A DNA stretch of 64,000 nucleotides from an uncultured Amylibacter sp. GTDB taxonomy: Bacteria; Pseudomonadota; Alphaproteobacteria; Rhodobacterales; Rhodobacteraceae. Made by a program: the position numbers and the translations under genes. Positions 55,451 through 63,519 of the stretch are shown here, one piece after another (position 1 is the stretch's first letter; each line of letters begins with the position of its first letter). The notes below the pieces were generated by a model that was not told the origin of the DNA, did not search any database, and worked only from the letters and a program-made list of their open reading frames with translations. The stretch covers positions 62,001 to 126,000 of the forward strand of contig CAJIZV010000004.1 of assembly GCA_905181935.1 (NCBI GenBank), in the 5' to 3' direction.

Positions 55451-56284
55451 ATGACGCAAAAATCTATTCTAATCACTGGATGCTCTTCTGGAATTGGTTA
55501 TGAAGCTGCTCATACATTATCAAAAAGAGGCTGGCGTGTTTTCGCTACTTGCAGAGCAGAAATAGATTGTACACGCTTAAGGCGTGAAGGGTTGGAAAGC
55601 TTTCCATTAGATTATTCAAATGAAGAGAGTATTAAATCTGCCGTTTGTGAAACGTTAATACGCACTAATGGTACATTAGATGCAGTTTATAATAATGGTG
55701 CATATGCTATACCTGGATTGGTTCAGGACGTACCTCGTGATGCCTATCGCGCTATTTTTGAAGTTAATCTTTTTGGCTATTTTGATCTAATAAATCAAAT
55801 CCTACCTATAATGTTTAATCAAGGCCACGGGCGAATAATTAACTGCTCTTCCATCTTAGGCCTTACTGCAATGCAAGCGCGTGGTGCCTATAATGCTACT
55901 AAATTTGCAATGGAAGGTTTAACCGATACTCTACGCTTAGAACTTAAAAAATCGCCAATCAAAATCATCTTAATTGAGCCAGGGCCAATTACTGCAGATA
56001 TTCGAGTTAAATCACAGCCTCACTTTGAACGATGGATTAATTGGAATAATTCAAAAAATCGCTTATTTTATGAAAAAGCGTTAATACCGAGGTTATATGC
56101 CAAAAATACTGATATCGATTTGGGTGAATTACCTCCGTCAGCTGTTATTAAAAAACTAATACATGCATTAGAGGCAAAAAACCCACACCCACGCTATTAC
56201 GTCACCTGGCCAACTCACGTTGCAGGTGCGCTAAAACGCCTATTGACCACTCGCGCCTTAGACTGGATTAAGGGGCGAATTTGA
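55451..56284 (+). CDS. Short-chain dehydrogenase/reductase
   Basis: 277 residues. Classical SDR: nucleotide motif TGCSSGIGYEAA, NNGAYA, catalytic Ser in NCSSILG and YNATK (Tyr-x3-Lys). The 75-residue C-terminal part (ERWINWNNSKNRLFYEK) is the 17-beta-HSD/retinol-dehydrogenase-like tail. Substrate unknown; the family tail suggests a lipid- or steroid-like molecule, in keeping with the nearby desaturase-like gene. 27 bases after sixA. Confidence 0.88.
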   Translation: MTQKSILITGCSSGIGYEAAHTLSKRGWRVFATCRAEIDCTRLRREGLESFPLDYSNEESIKSAVCETLIRTNGTLDAVYNNGAYAIPGLVQDVPRDAYRAIFEVNLFGYFDLINQILPIMFNQGHGRIINCSSILGLTAMQARGAYNATKFAMEGLTDTLRLELKKSPIKIILIEPGPITADIRVKSQPHFERWINWNNSKNRLFYEKALIPRLYAKNTDIDLGELPPSAVIKKLIHALEAKNPHPRYYVTWPTHVAGALKRLLTTRALDWIKGRI

Positions 56285-56342
56285 AAGTTTGTAGACTTTG
56301 CGACTCTTAGTGCTAAGTCACATTAAAATAAGGAATAATGTA

Positions 56343-56537
56343 ATGAGCTTACTTTATATGTTAGTTGTAATTGCTGTCTTAGCCGTTCTTATTGTATTAA
56401 TGGTTGGCCTGGGCGGATTTACTACAGGTGGCGAATTTAATCGCAAATATGCGAACAAATTGATGCGATGGCGTATCATCTTGCAAGCAGTTGCAGTTGT
56501 ACTAATCTTAATATTCATTGCAGTACGGGGAAGTTAA
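56343..56537 (+). CDS. HIG1-domain twin-transmembrane protein
   Basis: 64 residues from ATG 56343 (AAGGAA upstream; the frame continues 45 bases further without support). Two membrane helices (about 2-24 and 42-61) joined by GGFTTGGEFNRKYANKLMRWR, whose NRKYANKLMRWR part is the HIG1 signature (QRRR-like). HIG1/Rcf proteins associate with cytochrome oxidase or respiratory supercomplexes. Starts a run with pduO and then etfBA, an order I recall from Rhodobacterales. Confidence 0.82.
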   Translation: MSLLYMLVVIAVLAVLIVLMVGLGGFTTGGEFNRKYANKLMRWRIILQAVAVVLILIFIAVRGS

Positions 56538-56540
56538 TTG

Positions 56541-57113
56541 ATGGTCACATTAAATAAAATTTATACGAAGACTGGTGATAAAGGAGAAACCGCTCTTGGC
56601 AATGGTCACCGGGTTGGTAAGCAATCTTTACGCGTAAACGCATACGGTACTGTAGATGAGACAAATGCTACTGTGGGATTAGCTCGACTGCACTCCACTG
56701 GAGATATCGATACTGGTTTAGCTTTGATACAAAATGATCTCTTTGACTTAGGTGCAGATCTATGTCGCCCTGACATGACCAAAGATGCAGATGCTGAATA
56801 TTCACCATTGCGTGTTAGCTCTGCCCAAGTTGAACGTCTAGAGGCTGAAATTGACATAATGAACGCTAATCTTTTACCTTTAAAAAGCTTTATTTTACCT
56901 GGTGGATCGGCACTTGCTGCACATATGCATTTATGTAGAACAGTATCGCGTCGTGCAGAACGACTTTGTGTAGAACTGGCAACATTAGAAGATATTAATC
57001 AGGATGCCGTTAAATACCTCAACCGCTTATCAGATTGGTTTTTTGTTATTGGCCGGGTTGCCAACAATGGTGGCTTGGATGATATTTTATGGGTTCCTGG
57101 TGCAAACCGCTAA
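56541..57113 (+). CDS. ATP:cob(I)alamin adenosyltransferase, PduO type
   Basis: 190 residues from ATG 56541 with GGGAAG eight bases upstream. Attaches adenosyl to cob(I)alamin to make coenzyme B12. KIYTKTGDKGETALGNG (ATP loop), GTVDETNA and RTVSRRAERLCVEL are the PduO-type signatures. Four bases after the HIG1 gene. Complements cobU and cobC at 29.6-30.7 kb; the B12 genes are scattered rather than clustered here. Confidence 0.94.
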   Translation: MVTLNKIYTKTGDKGETALGNGHRVGKQSLRVNAYGTVDETNATVGLARLHSTGDIDTGLALIQNDLFDLGADLCRPDMTKDADAEYSPLRVSSAQVERLEAEIDIMNANLLPLKSFILPGGSALAAHMHLCRTVSRRAERLCVELATLEDINQDAVKYLNRLSDWFFVIGRVANNGGLDDILWVPGANR

Positions 57114-57300
57114 GAAACAAATAGAGTTGATATATTAGCTCATTACTAAATTAGCAGAACGTTATGATCAGTTTGGAATTAACGCGGCGTATTAAGGTCT
57201 AAAACTGTCTATTTTGCACTTTTCGTGTTGTATTATAGCCGCTAGAACGTACTTAAGAATTACTGCTGGGAATTATCCCGCTCATTTAGGAGATACGCAT

Positions 57301-58062
57301 ATGAAGGTGATAGTGCCAGTCAAACGCGTGATTGATTATAACGTTAAAGTGCGTGTCAAAGCGGACGGTAGCGGTGTTGATCTCGCCAATGTTAAAATGT
57401 CAATGAACCCATTTGACGAGATTGCAGTAGAACAAGCTATTCGATTAAAAGAAGCGGGCAAAGTTGAAGAAATTATAGCAGTATCAATCGGTGTTAAGCA
57501 ATCTCAAGAAACATTACGAACCGCTTTAGCTATGGGAGCAGACCGTGCAATTCTTATTGAAGCAACAGATGATGTTCATAATGATATTGAACCACTAGCT
57601 GTAGCAAAATTACTAAAAGCTGTAATCGACAAAGAGCAACCGGGGCTAGTTCTTTGTGGAAAACAAGCGATAGATAATGACATGAATGCCACAGGCCAAA
57701 TGCTATCAGCACTCTTAGGTTGGTCTCAGGCTACTTATGCCTCAGAATTAGATATTGATGGCGATAGCGCAACAGTAACGCGTGAAGTCGATGGTGGATT
57801 ACAAACAATTAAAGTTAAAATGCCTGCTATAATAACTGTTGATCTTCGCTTAAACGAACCAAGATATGCATCTCTACCAAATATAATGAAGGCCAAGAAA
57901 AAGCCTATGGATGAAAAATCTCCAGCAGATCTAGGCGTTGATATTACACCCCGTTTAACTATTGTTTCTACAACAGAACCTGCCGAGCGCGCCGCTGGCG
58001 TTAAGGTTGCAAATGTTGCTGAACTAATTTCAAAACTTAAAGATGAAGCAGGAGTGATTTAA
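57301..58062 (+). CDS. etfB: Electron transfer flavoprotein beta subunit
   Basis: 253 residues from ATG 57301 with AGGAGA eight bases upstream; the open frame upstream is unrelated. Carries AMP and pairs with EtfA to move electrons from acyl-CoA, dimethylglycine and sarcosine dehydrogenases to ETF-ubiquinone oxidoreductase. [36 protein letters not shown] and [16 protein letters not shown] are EtfB hallmarks. The 187-base gap upstream probably holds the promoter; none stands out. Stop shares one base with etfA. Confidence 0.96.
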   Translation: MKVIVPVKRVIDYNVKVRVKADGSGVDLANVKMSMNPFDEIAVEQAIRLKEAGKVEEIIAVSIGVKQSQETLRTALAMGADRAILIEATDDVHNDIEPLAVAKLLKAVIDKEQPGLVLCGKQAIDNDMNATGQMLSALLGWSQATYASELDIDGDSATVTREVDGGLQTIKVKMPAIITVDLRLNEPRYASLPNIMKAKKKPMDEKSPADLGVDITPRLTIVSTTEPAERAAGVKVANVAELISKLKDEAGVI

Positions 58063-58988
58063 TGGCTGTACTATTATTAGCAGAAATTGTTGGTGGTGAA
58101 ATATCTTTAGATCAAACAGGCAAAGCATTGAGTGCTTCATCTTCTTTGGGTGACATTACTATTCTTTGCGCTTCAGCAGGTTGCGCCGCCGCAGCTGCAG
58201 CAGTAGCAAAATTAGAGGGCGTAAAAAAAGTATTATGTGCTGACGATCCTTCATACGGGAATGGGTTAGCCGAGCCAACTGCCGACCTAATTGTATCAAT
58301 GGCCTCTGATTATGATCATATAATTGCACCAGCTACATCGAATGCAAAAAATATTTTACCACGTGTTGCCGCATTATTAGATGCGATGGTCATAACTGAT
58401 GTAACTGGAGTTATTGATGCCGAAACATTTGAACGTCCAATTTATGCGGGTAATGCAATACAGACTGTAAAATCTAATGATATTAAAAAGATTTTATCTA
58501 TTAGAACTGCTGGCTTTGAAGCCCCTAGTGAAACTGGTTCAGCGTCAATTGAAACTATTTCAGCAGTAGCAAATCCCCAATTGTCTGAATGGATTGAAGA
58601 CAAAGTTCAATCATCCGATCGACCAGAACTGACTTCAGCAAAGATTGTTGTTTCAGGTGGCCGCGGCGTAGGCTCTGAGGAAAGTTTCGCTATTATTGAA
58701 GCATTAGCAGATAAATTAAATGCCGCTGTCGGTGCCTCACGAGCTGCTGTAGATTCAGGCTATGCACCAAACGATTGGCAAGTTGGTCAGACAGGTAAAG
58801 TGGTTGCTCCCAGCCTATACATTGCGTGTGGTATTTCAGGTGCAATTCAACACCTCGCTGGTATGAAAGACTCCAAAGTAATTGTAGCTATAAACAAAGA
58901 TGAGGAAGCTCCTATTTTCCAAGTTGCGGATTATGGATTAGTTGCTGATTTATTTGATGCTGTACCTGAACTTACAGAAGCACTTTAA
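58062..58988 (+). CDS. etfA: Electron transfer flavoprotein alpha subunit
   Basis: 308 residues. FAD-binding subunit of ETF. The C-terminal FAD domain has VSGGRGVGSEESF, GASRAAVDSGYAPNDWQVGQ, GKVVAPSLYIACGISGAIQH and INKDEEAPIFQVADYGLV. TAATG overlap with etfB. It is followed by a terminator shared with the convergent ptsH. Confidence 0.97.
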   Translation: MAVLLLAEIVGGEISLDQTGKALSASSSLGDITILCASAGCAAAAAAVAKLEGVKKVLCADDPSYGNGLAEPTADLIVSMASDYDHIIAPATSNAKNILPRVAALLDAMVITDVTGVIDAETFERPIYAGNAIQTVKSNDIKKILSIRTAGFEAPSETGSASIETISAVANPQLSEWIEDKVQSSDRPELTSAKIVVSGGRGVGSEESFAIIEALADKLNAAVGASRAAVDSGYAPNDWQVGQTGKVVAPSLYIACGISGAIQHLAGMKDSKVIVAINKDEEAPIFQVADYGLVADLFDAVPELTEAL

Positions 58989-58995
58989 ACATACG

Positions 58996-59027
58996 ACCAA
59001 AAGCCCAATTAAATTTGGGCCTTTGGT
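58996..59027. terminator. Bidirectional terminator between etfA and ptsH
   Basis: ACCAAA-x-GCCCAA (58996-59008) pairs with TTGGGC-x-TTTGGT (59015-59027) around a six-base loop. It sits between the convergent etfA and ptsH stops, with A/T-rich flanks on both sides, and could end transcripts from either. Confidence 0.75.
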
Positions 59028-59063
59028 AAATCAAATTTAAATGAAACCATTTTTTGTTTAATG

Positions 59064-59330
59064 CTAACGACCTTCATCAAAATAATTGGTGACCAAGTCT
59101 TTTAATGCAAATCCAAGTTTTTCAGCTTCCAGCCCAGAAGTCACTACTTTTATGTATGTATTTTGTGATGCGGCCAGCATCATAAGCCCCATCATTGAAT
59201 CTCCAGTCACATTAAGGCCGTCCTTTGATACAATCGCTGTTGCATCGAAATTTTCTACTACCTCAACAAATTTAGCAGATGCACGTGCATGGAGACCTTT
59301 TTCATTAACAATTCGCAGTGCAAGTTCCAT
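59064..59330 (-). CDS. ptsH: HPr phosphocarrier protein
   Basis: 88 residues from ATG 59330; the frame runs 33 bases further into the upstream gene without family match. Phosphocarrier of an alphaproteobacterial regulatory PTS. His14 in KGLHARASA receives phosphate from enzyme I, and Ser45 in GDSMMGLMMLAA is the HprK target. The SD is weak. Eight bases after the EIIA stop, same strand. Enzyme I is not in the window. Confidence 0.94.
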   Translation of the reverse strand: MELALRIVNEKGLHARASAKFVEVVENFDATAIVSKDGLNVTGDSMMGLMMLAASQNTYIKVVTSGLEAEKLGFALKDLVTNYFDEGR

Positions 59331-59338
59331 TTCTATAA

Positions 59339-59734
59339 TTAAATTCCCATAGATCCATCGCAACAGTTAATATATTTTTTTCCAGCTTCCATAGAAAGAA
59401 CTAAAGCTTTTTCTACACTCAGGCTTCGTGATTTTACTAATTTTAGCAGCATAGGTAAATTTGCACCATATAAAATTCTACGGTTAGCACAATCACAAGC
59501 CTTCATCGATAAGTTCGATGGTGACCCACCAAACATATCAGTTACAACAACAACGCCCATTCCTTTATCAACAGAGTCAGCAACATCACAAATTTCTAAT
59601 TGCTTCTCTGATCGATCACATTCAGCGGCAATCGACACGGCCTTAATTCCCATTTGAGGGCCCATCACATGCTCTATAGCAGCAAGATATTCTTCTGCTA
59701 GCCGACCATGCCCAACGATTACAATTCCAATCAC
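59339..59734 (-). CDS. PTS EIIA component, mannose-type fold
   Basis: 131 residues. Receives phosphate from HPr on His9 (IVIVGHGRLAEE). The EIIA-Man fold is shown by VVVVTDMFGGSPSNLS and GANLPMLLKL. No EIIB or EIIC sugar permease parts are nearby, so it is regulatory rather than for transport, as in other alphaproteobacteria. Separated from hprK by about 200 bases where rapZ usually lies. Confidence 0.92.
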   Translation of the reverse strand: MIGIVIVGHGRLAEEYLAAIEHVMGPQMGIKAVSIAAECDRSEKQLEICDVADSVDKGMGVVVVTDMFGGSPSNLSMKACDCANRRILYGANLPMLLKLVKSRSLSVEKALVLSMEAGKKYINCCDGSMGI

Positions 59735-59753
59735 ACGGGGAATACTCCTACTT

Positions 59754-59809
59754 TACGTACAGTAATAGTACGTATCTTTATTTTTATGCGGCGTAATATT
59801 ATTTACGCC
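59754..59809 (-). promoter_or_regulatory. Two inverted repeats between hprK and EIIA
   Basis: Two perfect 7-bp inverted repeats lie in the EIIA leader: TACGTAC/GTACGTA (59754-59760 with 59768-59774) and GGCGTAA/TTACGCC (59790-59796 with 59803-59809). Neither is followed by a T-run on either strand. They could be operator sites or leader hairpins of the EIIA-ptsH message. The rest of 59735-59938 is AT-rich with no reading frame and no visible rapZ remnant. Confidence 0.45.
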
Positions 59810-59938
59810 ATCCTTGCCCTATCAAAGCAATTGATAACTCTTTTGTCACGGTCAATGAGTTATGTCTACCACCAGCATATACCAATCTCATGGTTAAATG
59901 TGCTTTATCTATATTTCTACGTTTTAATCTTTAAAGTT

Positions 59939-60373
59939 TTATTCAAATATCTGAAAACCACCCTTAATTAATTGACATGCCACACAGTGCAAATGAGGAA
60001 TTCCAGCTCCATAAATTAGCGGGATTTCGCAATTTTTTAATTTAATAAATCTGCGAACAGGTAGTCGATTTATTTCACCTTTTGATACATCTATTGCAAG
60101 TGTAAGTTTAGTTTGCTCTGTGTAATTACACTTTAGGATACCAACTTTTGGTACCTCAATAAGGCCTGCAATATTTGGAGGACTTATTGCTATAATATTT
60201 TTGTTTTGAATTTTTAATGTTATGTAATCGTCACCTACCAAAACTGCACCTAAACCCATACAAGCGATAGCTAGACTAGATTTTCCACTTCCAGATTTAC
60301 CTAAAATTAGCAGTCCATTTCCATCAAAGTCGACACAACATGCATGTTGAGTTCCTTCATGTAACTTATCCAT
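59939..60373 (-). CDS. hprK: HPr kinase/phosphorylase, short alphaproteobacterial form
   Basis: 144 residues, only the C-terminal kinase domain, as usual in alphaproteobacteria. Phosphorylates HPr on Ser in response to energy state. P-loop GKSGSGKSS (25-33) is intact. The downstream motifs are divergent: VGDDY where VADDR is common, and AGLIEVPKVGIL where an RG(I/L)IEARGVG-like sequence is expected, so arginines often seen there are missing. Divergent from pckA; the chvI-chvG kinase pair that usually precedes hprK is absent. Confidence 0.88.
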   Translation of the reverse strand: MDKLHEGTQHACCVDFDGNGLLILGKSGSGKSSLAIACMGLGAVLVGDDYITLKIQNKNIIAISPPNIAGLIEVPKVGILKCNYTEQTKLTLAIDVSKGEINRLPVRRFIKLKNCEIPLIYGAGIPHLHCVACQLIKGGFQIFE

Positions 60374-60626
60374 TAGATCGATGCACCGAAAACAAAATTT
60401 AACTCCAAATATTAATAAAAACCAAAAAATCCAAATCAGCCCAATGAGGTGATTAACCTAGTAACACTTAAGCTATTAAATACTAAAACTATTATATTTA
60501 TGGTACTAAAACTTACATTAATATTTATTTAATACCAGAAATTTTCAAATAAACTATAATATACATAATCACCAAAATTTCCTAAATTTGTCACATTATA
60601 TTTATTTTAAAATAACTCTTTTCAAC

Positions 60627-60638
60627 TGTTAGCGCTAA
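60627..60638 (+). promoter_or_regulatory. LacI-type operator half of a tandem pair (site 1)
   Basis: TGTTAGCGCTAA shares twelve bases with the perfect palindrome at 60646-60663, its dyad centred 21 bp upstream of that one. Two helical turns of spacing put both sites on the same DNA face. It lies in the 379-base hprK-pckA divergent gap, which otherwise is AT-rich with no gene. Confidence 0.65.
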
Positions 60639-60645
60639 AATAAAA

Positions 60646-60663
60646 ATTGTTAGCGCTAACAAT
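60646..60663 (+). promoter_or_regulatory. LacI-type operator upstream of pckA (site 2)
   Basis: ATTGTTAGCGCTAACAAT is an 18-bp perfect palindrome with a central CG, the pattern bound by LacI/GalR-family repressors. It is 90 bases before the pckA ATG. In Sinorhizobium a LacI-family protein, PckR, controls pckA, so a PckR-like regulator is the natural guess. Another 10-bp palindrome, GTGTCGACAC, follows at 60673-60682. No regulator gene is in the window. Confidence 0.75.
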
Positions 60664-60752
60664 GGCATAAGCGTGTCGACACCCAGATATTCAGGCGGTA
60701 TATCCAAGATTATAAGCTTAAATAAAGATTCGTTGACCAAGGAGCACATCTA

Positions 60753-62357
60753 ATGATCATTGGACGCGTTAACCCAAAGCAGACACTAGAAGACGCTGGA
60801 ATTTTGGGGATCGGTAAAGTTTACTATAACCTGCAAGAGCCAGCCCTTATTAAAGAAGCACTAAAGCGTGATGAAGGTGAACTTGGAAATGGTGGAGCAT
60901 TTTTAGTGTCGACTGGTGAGTATACAGGTCGTTCACCAAAAGATAAATTTATTGTAAATGAGACTAGTGTACAAAATACAATATGGTGGGAAAACAATCC
61001 ACCAATGGAAATCGATGCGTTTAATCAACTAAAATCTGATATGATAGCTCATATGTCTGGTGGGGAATACTTCTTACAAGATCTTTATGGAGGATCTGAC
61101 CCTGAGCATCGCTTAAACGTCCGCGTGATTACTGAACTTGCTTGGCACGGCTTGTTCATCCGTACCATGCTTCTTCGCCCAAATATTTTGGAATTGGATA
61201 CATTCATCCCTGGCTTTACTGTTATTAACTGTCCAAGCTTTAGCTCCGATCCTGCAAAGCATGGTTGTCGATCTGATGTTGTCATTGCAATTTCTATAGA
61301 ACAAAAAATGATATTAATAGGTGGTACGGAATACGCCGGCGAAAATAAGAAATCTATTTTTTCAATATTAAACTACTTTCTTCCCGAAAAAGGTATAATG
61401 CCAATGCACTGTTCAGCTAACCATGCAATTGGTGATCCTTCTGACACAGCAGTATTTTTTGGACTATCTGGAACTGGAAAGACAACTCTTTCTGCTGATC
61501 CCAATCGCATTCTAATAGGGGATGATGAGCATGGCTGGTCAGATACAACAACCTTCAATTTTGAGGGTGGGTGTTATGCAAAAACAATTAATTTATCTGC
61601 TAAAGCTGAACCAGAAATCTATGCTACTACTCAAAAATTTGGAACAGTCATTGAAAACATGGTTTATGATTCCTACACCAAAGAATTAGACTTTCAGGAT
61701 GACAGTTTAACAGCAAACATGCGTTGCGCTTATCCATTGCATTACATTTCCAATGCATCAAAGACTGCAATTGGTGGGCAACCTAACAATATTATTATGT
61801 TAACATGTGATGCATTTGGTATATTGCCTCCAATCGCACGCTTAACACCAGAACAAGCAATGTATCATTTTCTATCAGGCTTTACTTCAAAGGTTGCAGG
61901 TACTGAACGAGGGATAACAGAACCACAACCAACATTTTCAACATGTTTTGGGGCACCCTTTATGCCACGACGTCCAGAAGTATATGGAGCACTACTACGC
62001 GATAAAATTGCGGCAAACGGTGCGAAGTGTTGGCTAGTCAATACAGGCTGGACAGGGGGCGCCTACGGTATAGGTGCTCGCATGCCAATAAAAGCAACTC
62101 GGGCACTACTTAAGGCTGCACTAAATGGCTCATTAAACAATAGCTCATTTCGTAAAGATAAAAACTTTGGTTTTGACGTTCCAACTTCCTTGGAAGGCGT
62201 AGCCACAAATCTTTTAGACCCTCGCAGTACATGGGCAGATCCAATAGCTTATGATACAGCTGCAGAGAGTTTAATATCAATGTTTGTTGAGAACTTCACC
62301 CAATATGAAAAATTTGTTGGCCCCAGCGTCTTAGCTCAAGCTATTAAAAAATCTTGA
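60753..62357 (+). CDS. pckA: Phosphoenolpyruvate carboxykinase (ATP)
   Basis: 534 residues. Converts oxaloacetate to PEP, the entry to gluconeogenesis for cells living on organic acids and amino acids. P-loop GLSGTGKT (237-244), [16 protein letters not shown] and the metal/oxaloacetate region GDDEHGW are present. AAGGAG precedes the ATG. Controlled from a gap with paired LacI-type operators, and opposite hprK, which links gluconeogenesis to PTS signalling. A terminator follows. Confidence 0.97.
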   Translation: MIIGRVNPKQTLEDAGILGIGKVYYNLQEPALIKEALKRDEGELGNGGAFLVSTGEYTGRSPKDKFIVNETSVQNTIWWENNPPMEIDAFNQLKSDMIAHMSGGEYFLQDLYGGSDPEHRLNVRVITELAWHGLFIRTMLLRPNILELDTFIPGFTVINCPSFSSDPAKHGCRSDVVIAISIEQKMILIGGTEYAGENKKSIFSILNYFLPEKGIMPMHCSANHAIGDPSDTAVFFGLSGTGKTTLSADPNRILIGDDEHGWSDTTTFNFEGGCYAKTINLSAKAEPEIYATTQKFGTVIENMVYDSYTKELDFQDDSLTANMRCAYPLHYISNASKTAIGGQPNNIIMLTCDAFGILPPIARLTPEQAMYHFLSGFTSKVAGTERGITEPQPTFSTCFGAPFMPRRPEVYGALLRDKIAANGAKCWLVNTGWTGGAYGIGARMPIKATRALLKAALNGSLNNSSFRKDKNFGFDVPTSLEGVATNLLDPRSTWADPIAYDTAAESLISMFVENFTQYEKFVGPSVLAQAIKKS

Positions 62358-62384
62358 ATGTAATTATAACTACATAAATTTAAA

Positions 62385-62411
62385 ACCTAAGCCAATAACT
62401 TAGGTCTTTTT
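62385..62411 (+). terminator. Intrinsic terminator of pckA
   Basis: ACCTAAG (62385-62391) pairs with CTTAGGT (62399-62405) around a seven-base loop, followed by CTTTTT. Directly downstream of pckA and convergent with recO. Confidence 0.8.
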
Positions 62412-62438
62412 ACTAAACTTCATAAAGTAATCTATAGA

Positions 62439-63176
62439 TCAGGCCTTTAACCCTTTCGATTGCTCCATACGGGCTATCAACCGCATCCGTGCATCCGGTA
62501 GTTCCCGTTCACCAAGTGAATCAGCTAACCAAGTTGATAAAAAATATCCTGTAGTTTGCAAGCCATCTAGGACGTCAGCTTCGCTTGCAACGTCAAATCC
62601 ATTCCTTAGGAAGCTTGGCAGTGGCAATAACCGCTCTGCCCATTCGCCTGCTGCTCCTCTGCTGACAGCACGCCCTGAACGTGGTGATACAAATGTTAGG
62701 TCCTGCATGCCACCAGTTACTGCACAAGTAGACAAATCCAGTCCAAATCCCATTTCTTTTAAAACTTGCAACTCCCAGAGTGCATATAATGGCTTCCAGT
62801 CACCACCTAAGTTTAAAGTATCCATTAAAGATGTAGTACTATCATATAAGCTTTGCAAAGGCATGCGCTCTGGAAAAGCAAATGAAACCATTGCGCAAAT
62901 TGAACTAAGTGCAGCCAAACGTAACCTGTCCCCAAACACATCAGATCTGCTTTCCAACTGTTCAACTCGATAACTGCCCAAATGTTCTTCTAGTCGAGCT
63001 CGCCACTCCAATTGCACTTGTGACCCAGGCTGCAAAGTCGCGGCCATTTTTCGCGAGGCTCCGCCTCGGACAACACCTGCATGTCGTCCGTGGTCAGGTG
63101 TAAACACATCAATGATAACAGAGTTTTCGCCATACTTTCGTACAGAAACAATAACCCCTTCGCCAGACCAATTCAT
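62439..63176 (-). CDS. recO: DNA repair protein RecO
   Basis: 245 residues. Helps RecR load RecA onto SSB-coated single strands. The N-terminal OB fold is GEGVIVSVRKYGENSVIIDVFTPDHGRHAGVVRG-like with the conserved GGASRK turn. The C-terminal helical domain has LWELQVLKEMGFGLDLSTCAVTG; the zinc-type Cys cluster of some RecO proteins is not evident. Lies 10 bases after the DUF1491 gene; era-(DUF1491)-recO is an alphaproteobacterial order. Confidence 0.94.
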   Translation of the reverse strand: MNWSGEGVIVSVRKYGENSVIIDVFTPDHGRHAGVVRGGASRKMAATLQPGSQVQLEWRARLEEHLGSYRVEQLESRSDVFGDRLRLAALSSICAMVSFAFPERMPLQSLYDSTTSLMDTLNLGGDWKPLYALWELQVLKEMGFGLDLSTCAVTGGMQDLTFVSPRSGRAVSRGAAGEWAERLLPLPSFLRNGFDVASEADVLDGLQTTGYFLSTWLADSLGERELPDARMRLIARMEQSKGLKA

Positions 63177-63186
63177 ATTAGATATG

Positions 63187-63519
63187 CTAGCCGTTCAAAC
63201 CATCATCGTCCAGCAGATGTCGTCCATTACGATCTTCAACTTCAATTACCCAAAGATCAGGGTCAAACCTATGTTGCTCAGATATAGAGTTATCAACATC
63301 ATTCTCAGGACCTGCAACAAGCTCACACCAAACTTGTTTAAAATCGACATCATAAGATCGGTGAAACAGCTTTGCATTTCCATCAAGCGTATTTAACTTA
63401 ACCAGAACGGCTCCTGACGTGCCATCGCCTTTGGAGGTAACGAAGGCTGGAATTTCTGCTAATTGTAAACGCATTCTATATGCAGAAATCCAGAATTCAG
63501 TGGTAAGCCGCAACGTCAT
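63187..63519 (-). CDS. DUF1491 family protein
   Basis: 110 residues. Small alphaproteobacterial protein of unknown function. It opens with RLTTEFWISAYRMRLQLA, has the GTSGAVLVKLNTLDG strand pair and ends in DPDLWVIEVEDRNGRHLL, which is how I recall the family. No catalytic motif or membrane segment. ATG 63519 overlaps the era stop by four bases, so it is translated with era and recO. Confidence 0.8.
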   Translation of the reverse strand: MTLRLTTEFWISAYRMRLQLAEIPAFVTSKGDGTSGAVLVKLNTLDGNAKLFHRSYDVDFKQVWCELVAGPENDVDNSISEQHRFDPDLWVIEVEDRNGRHLLDDDGLNG

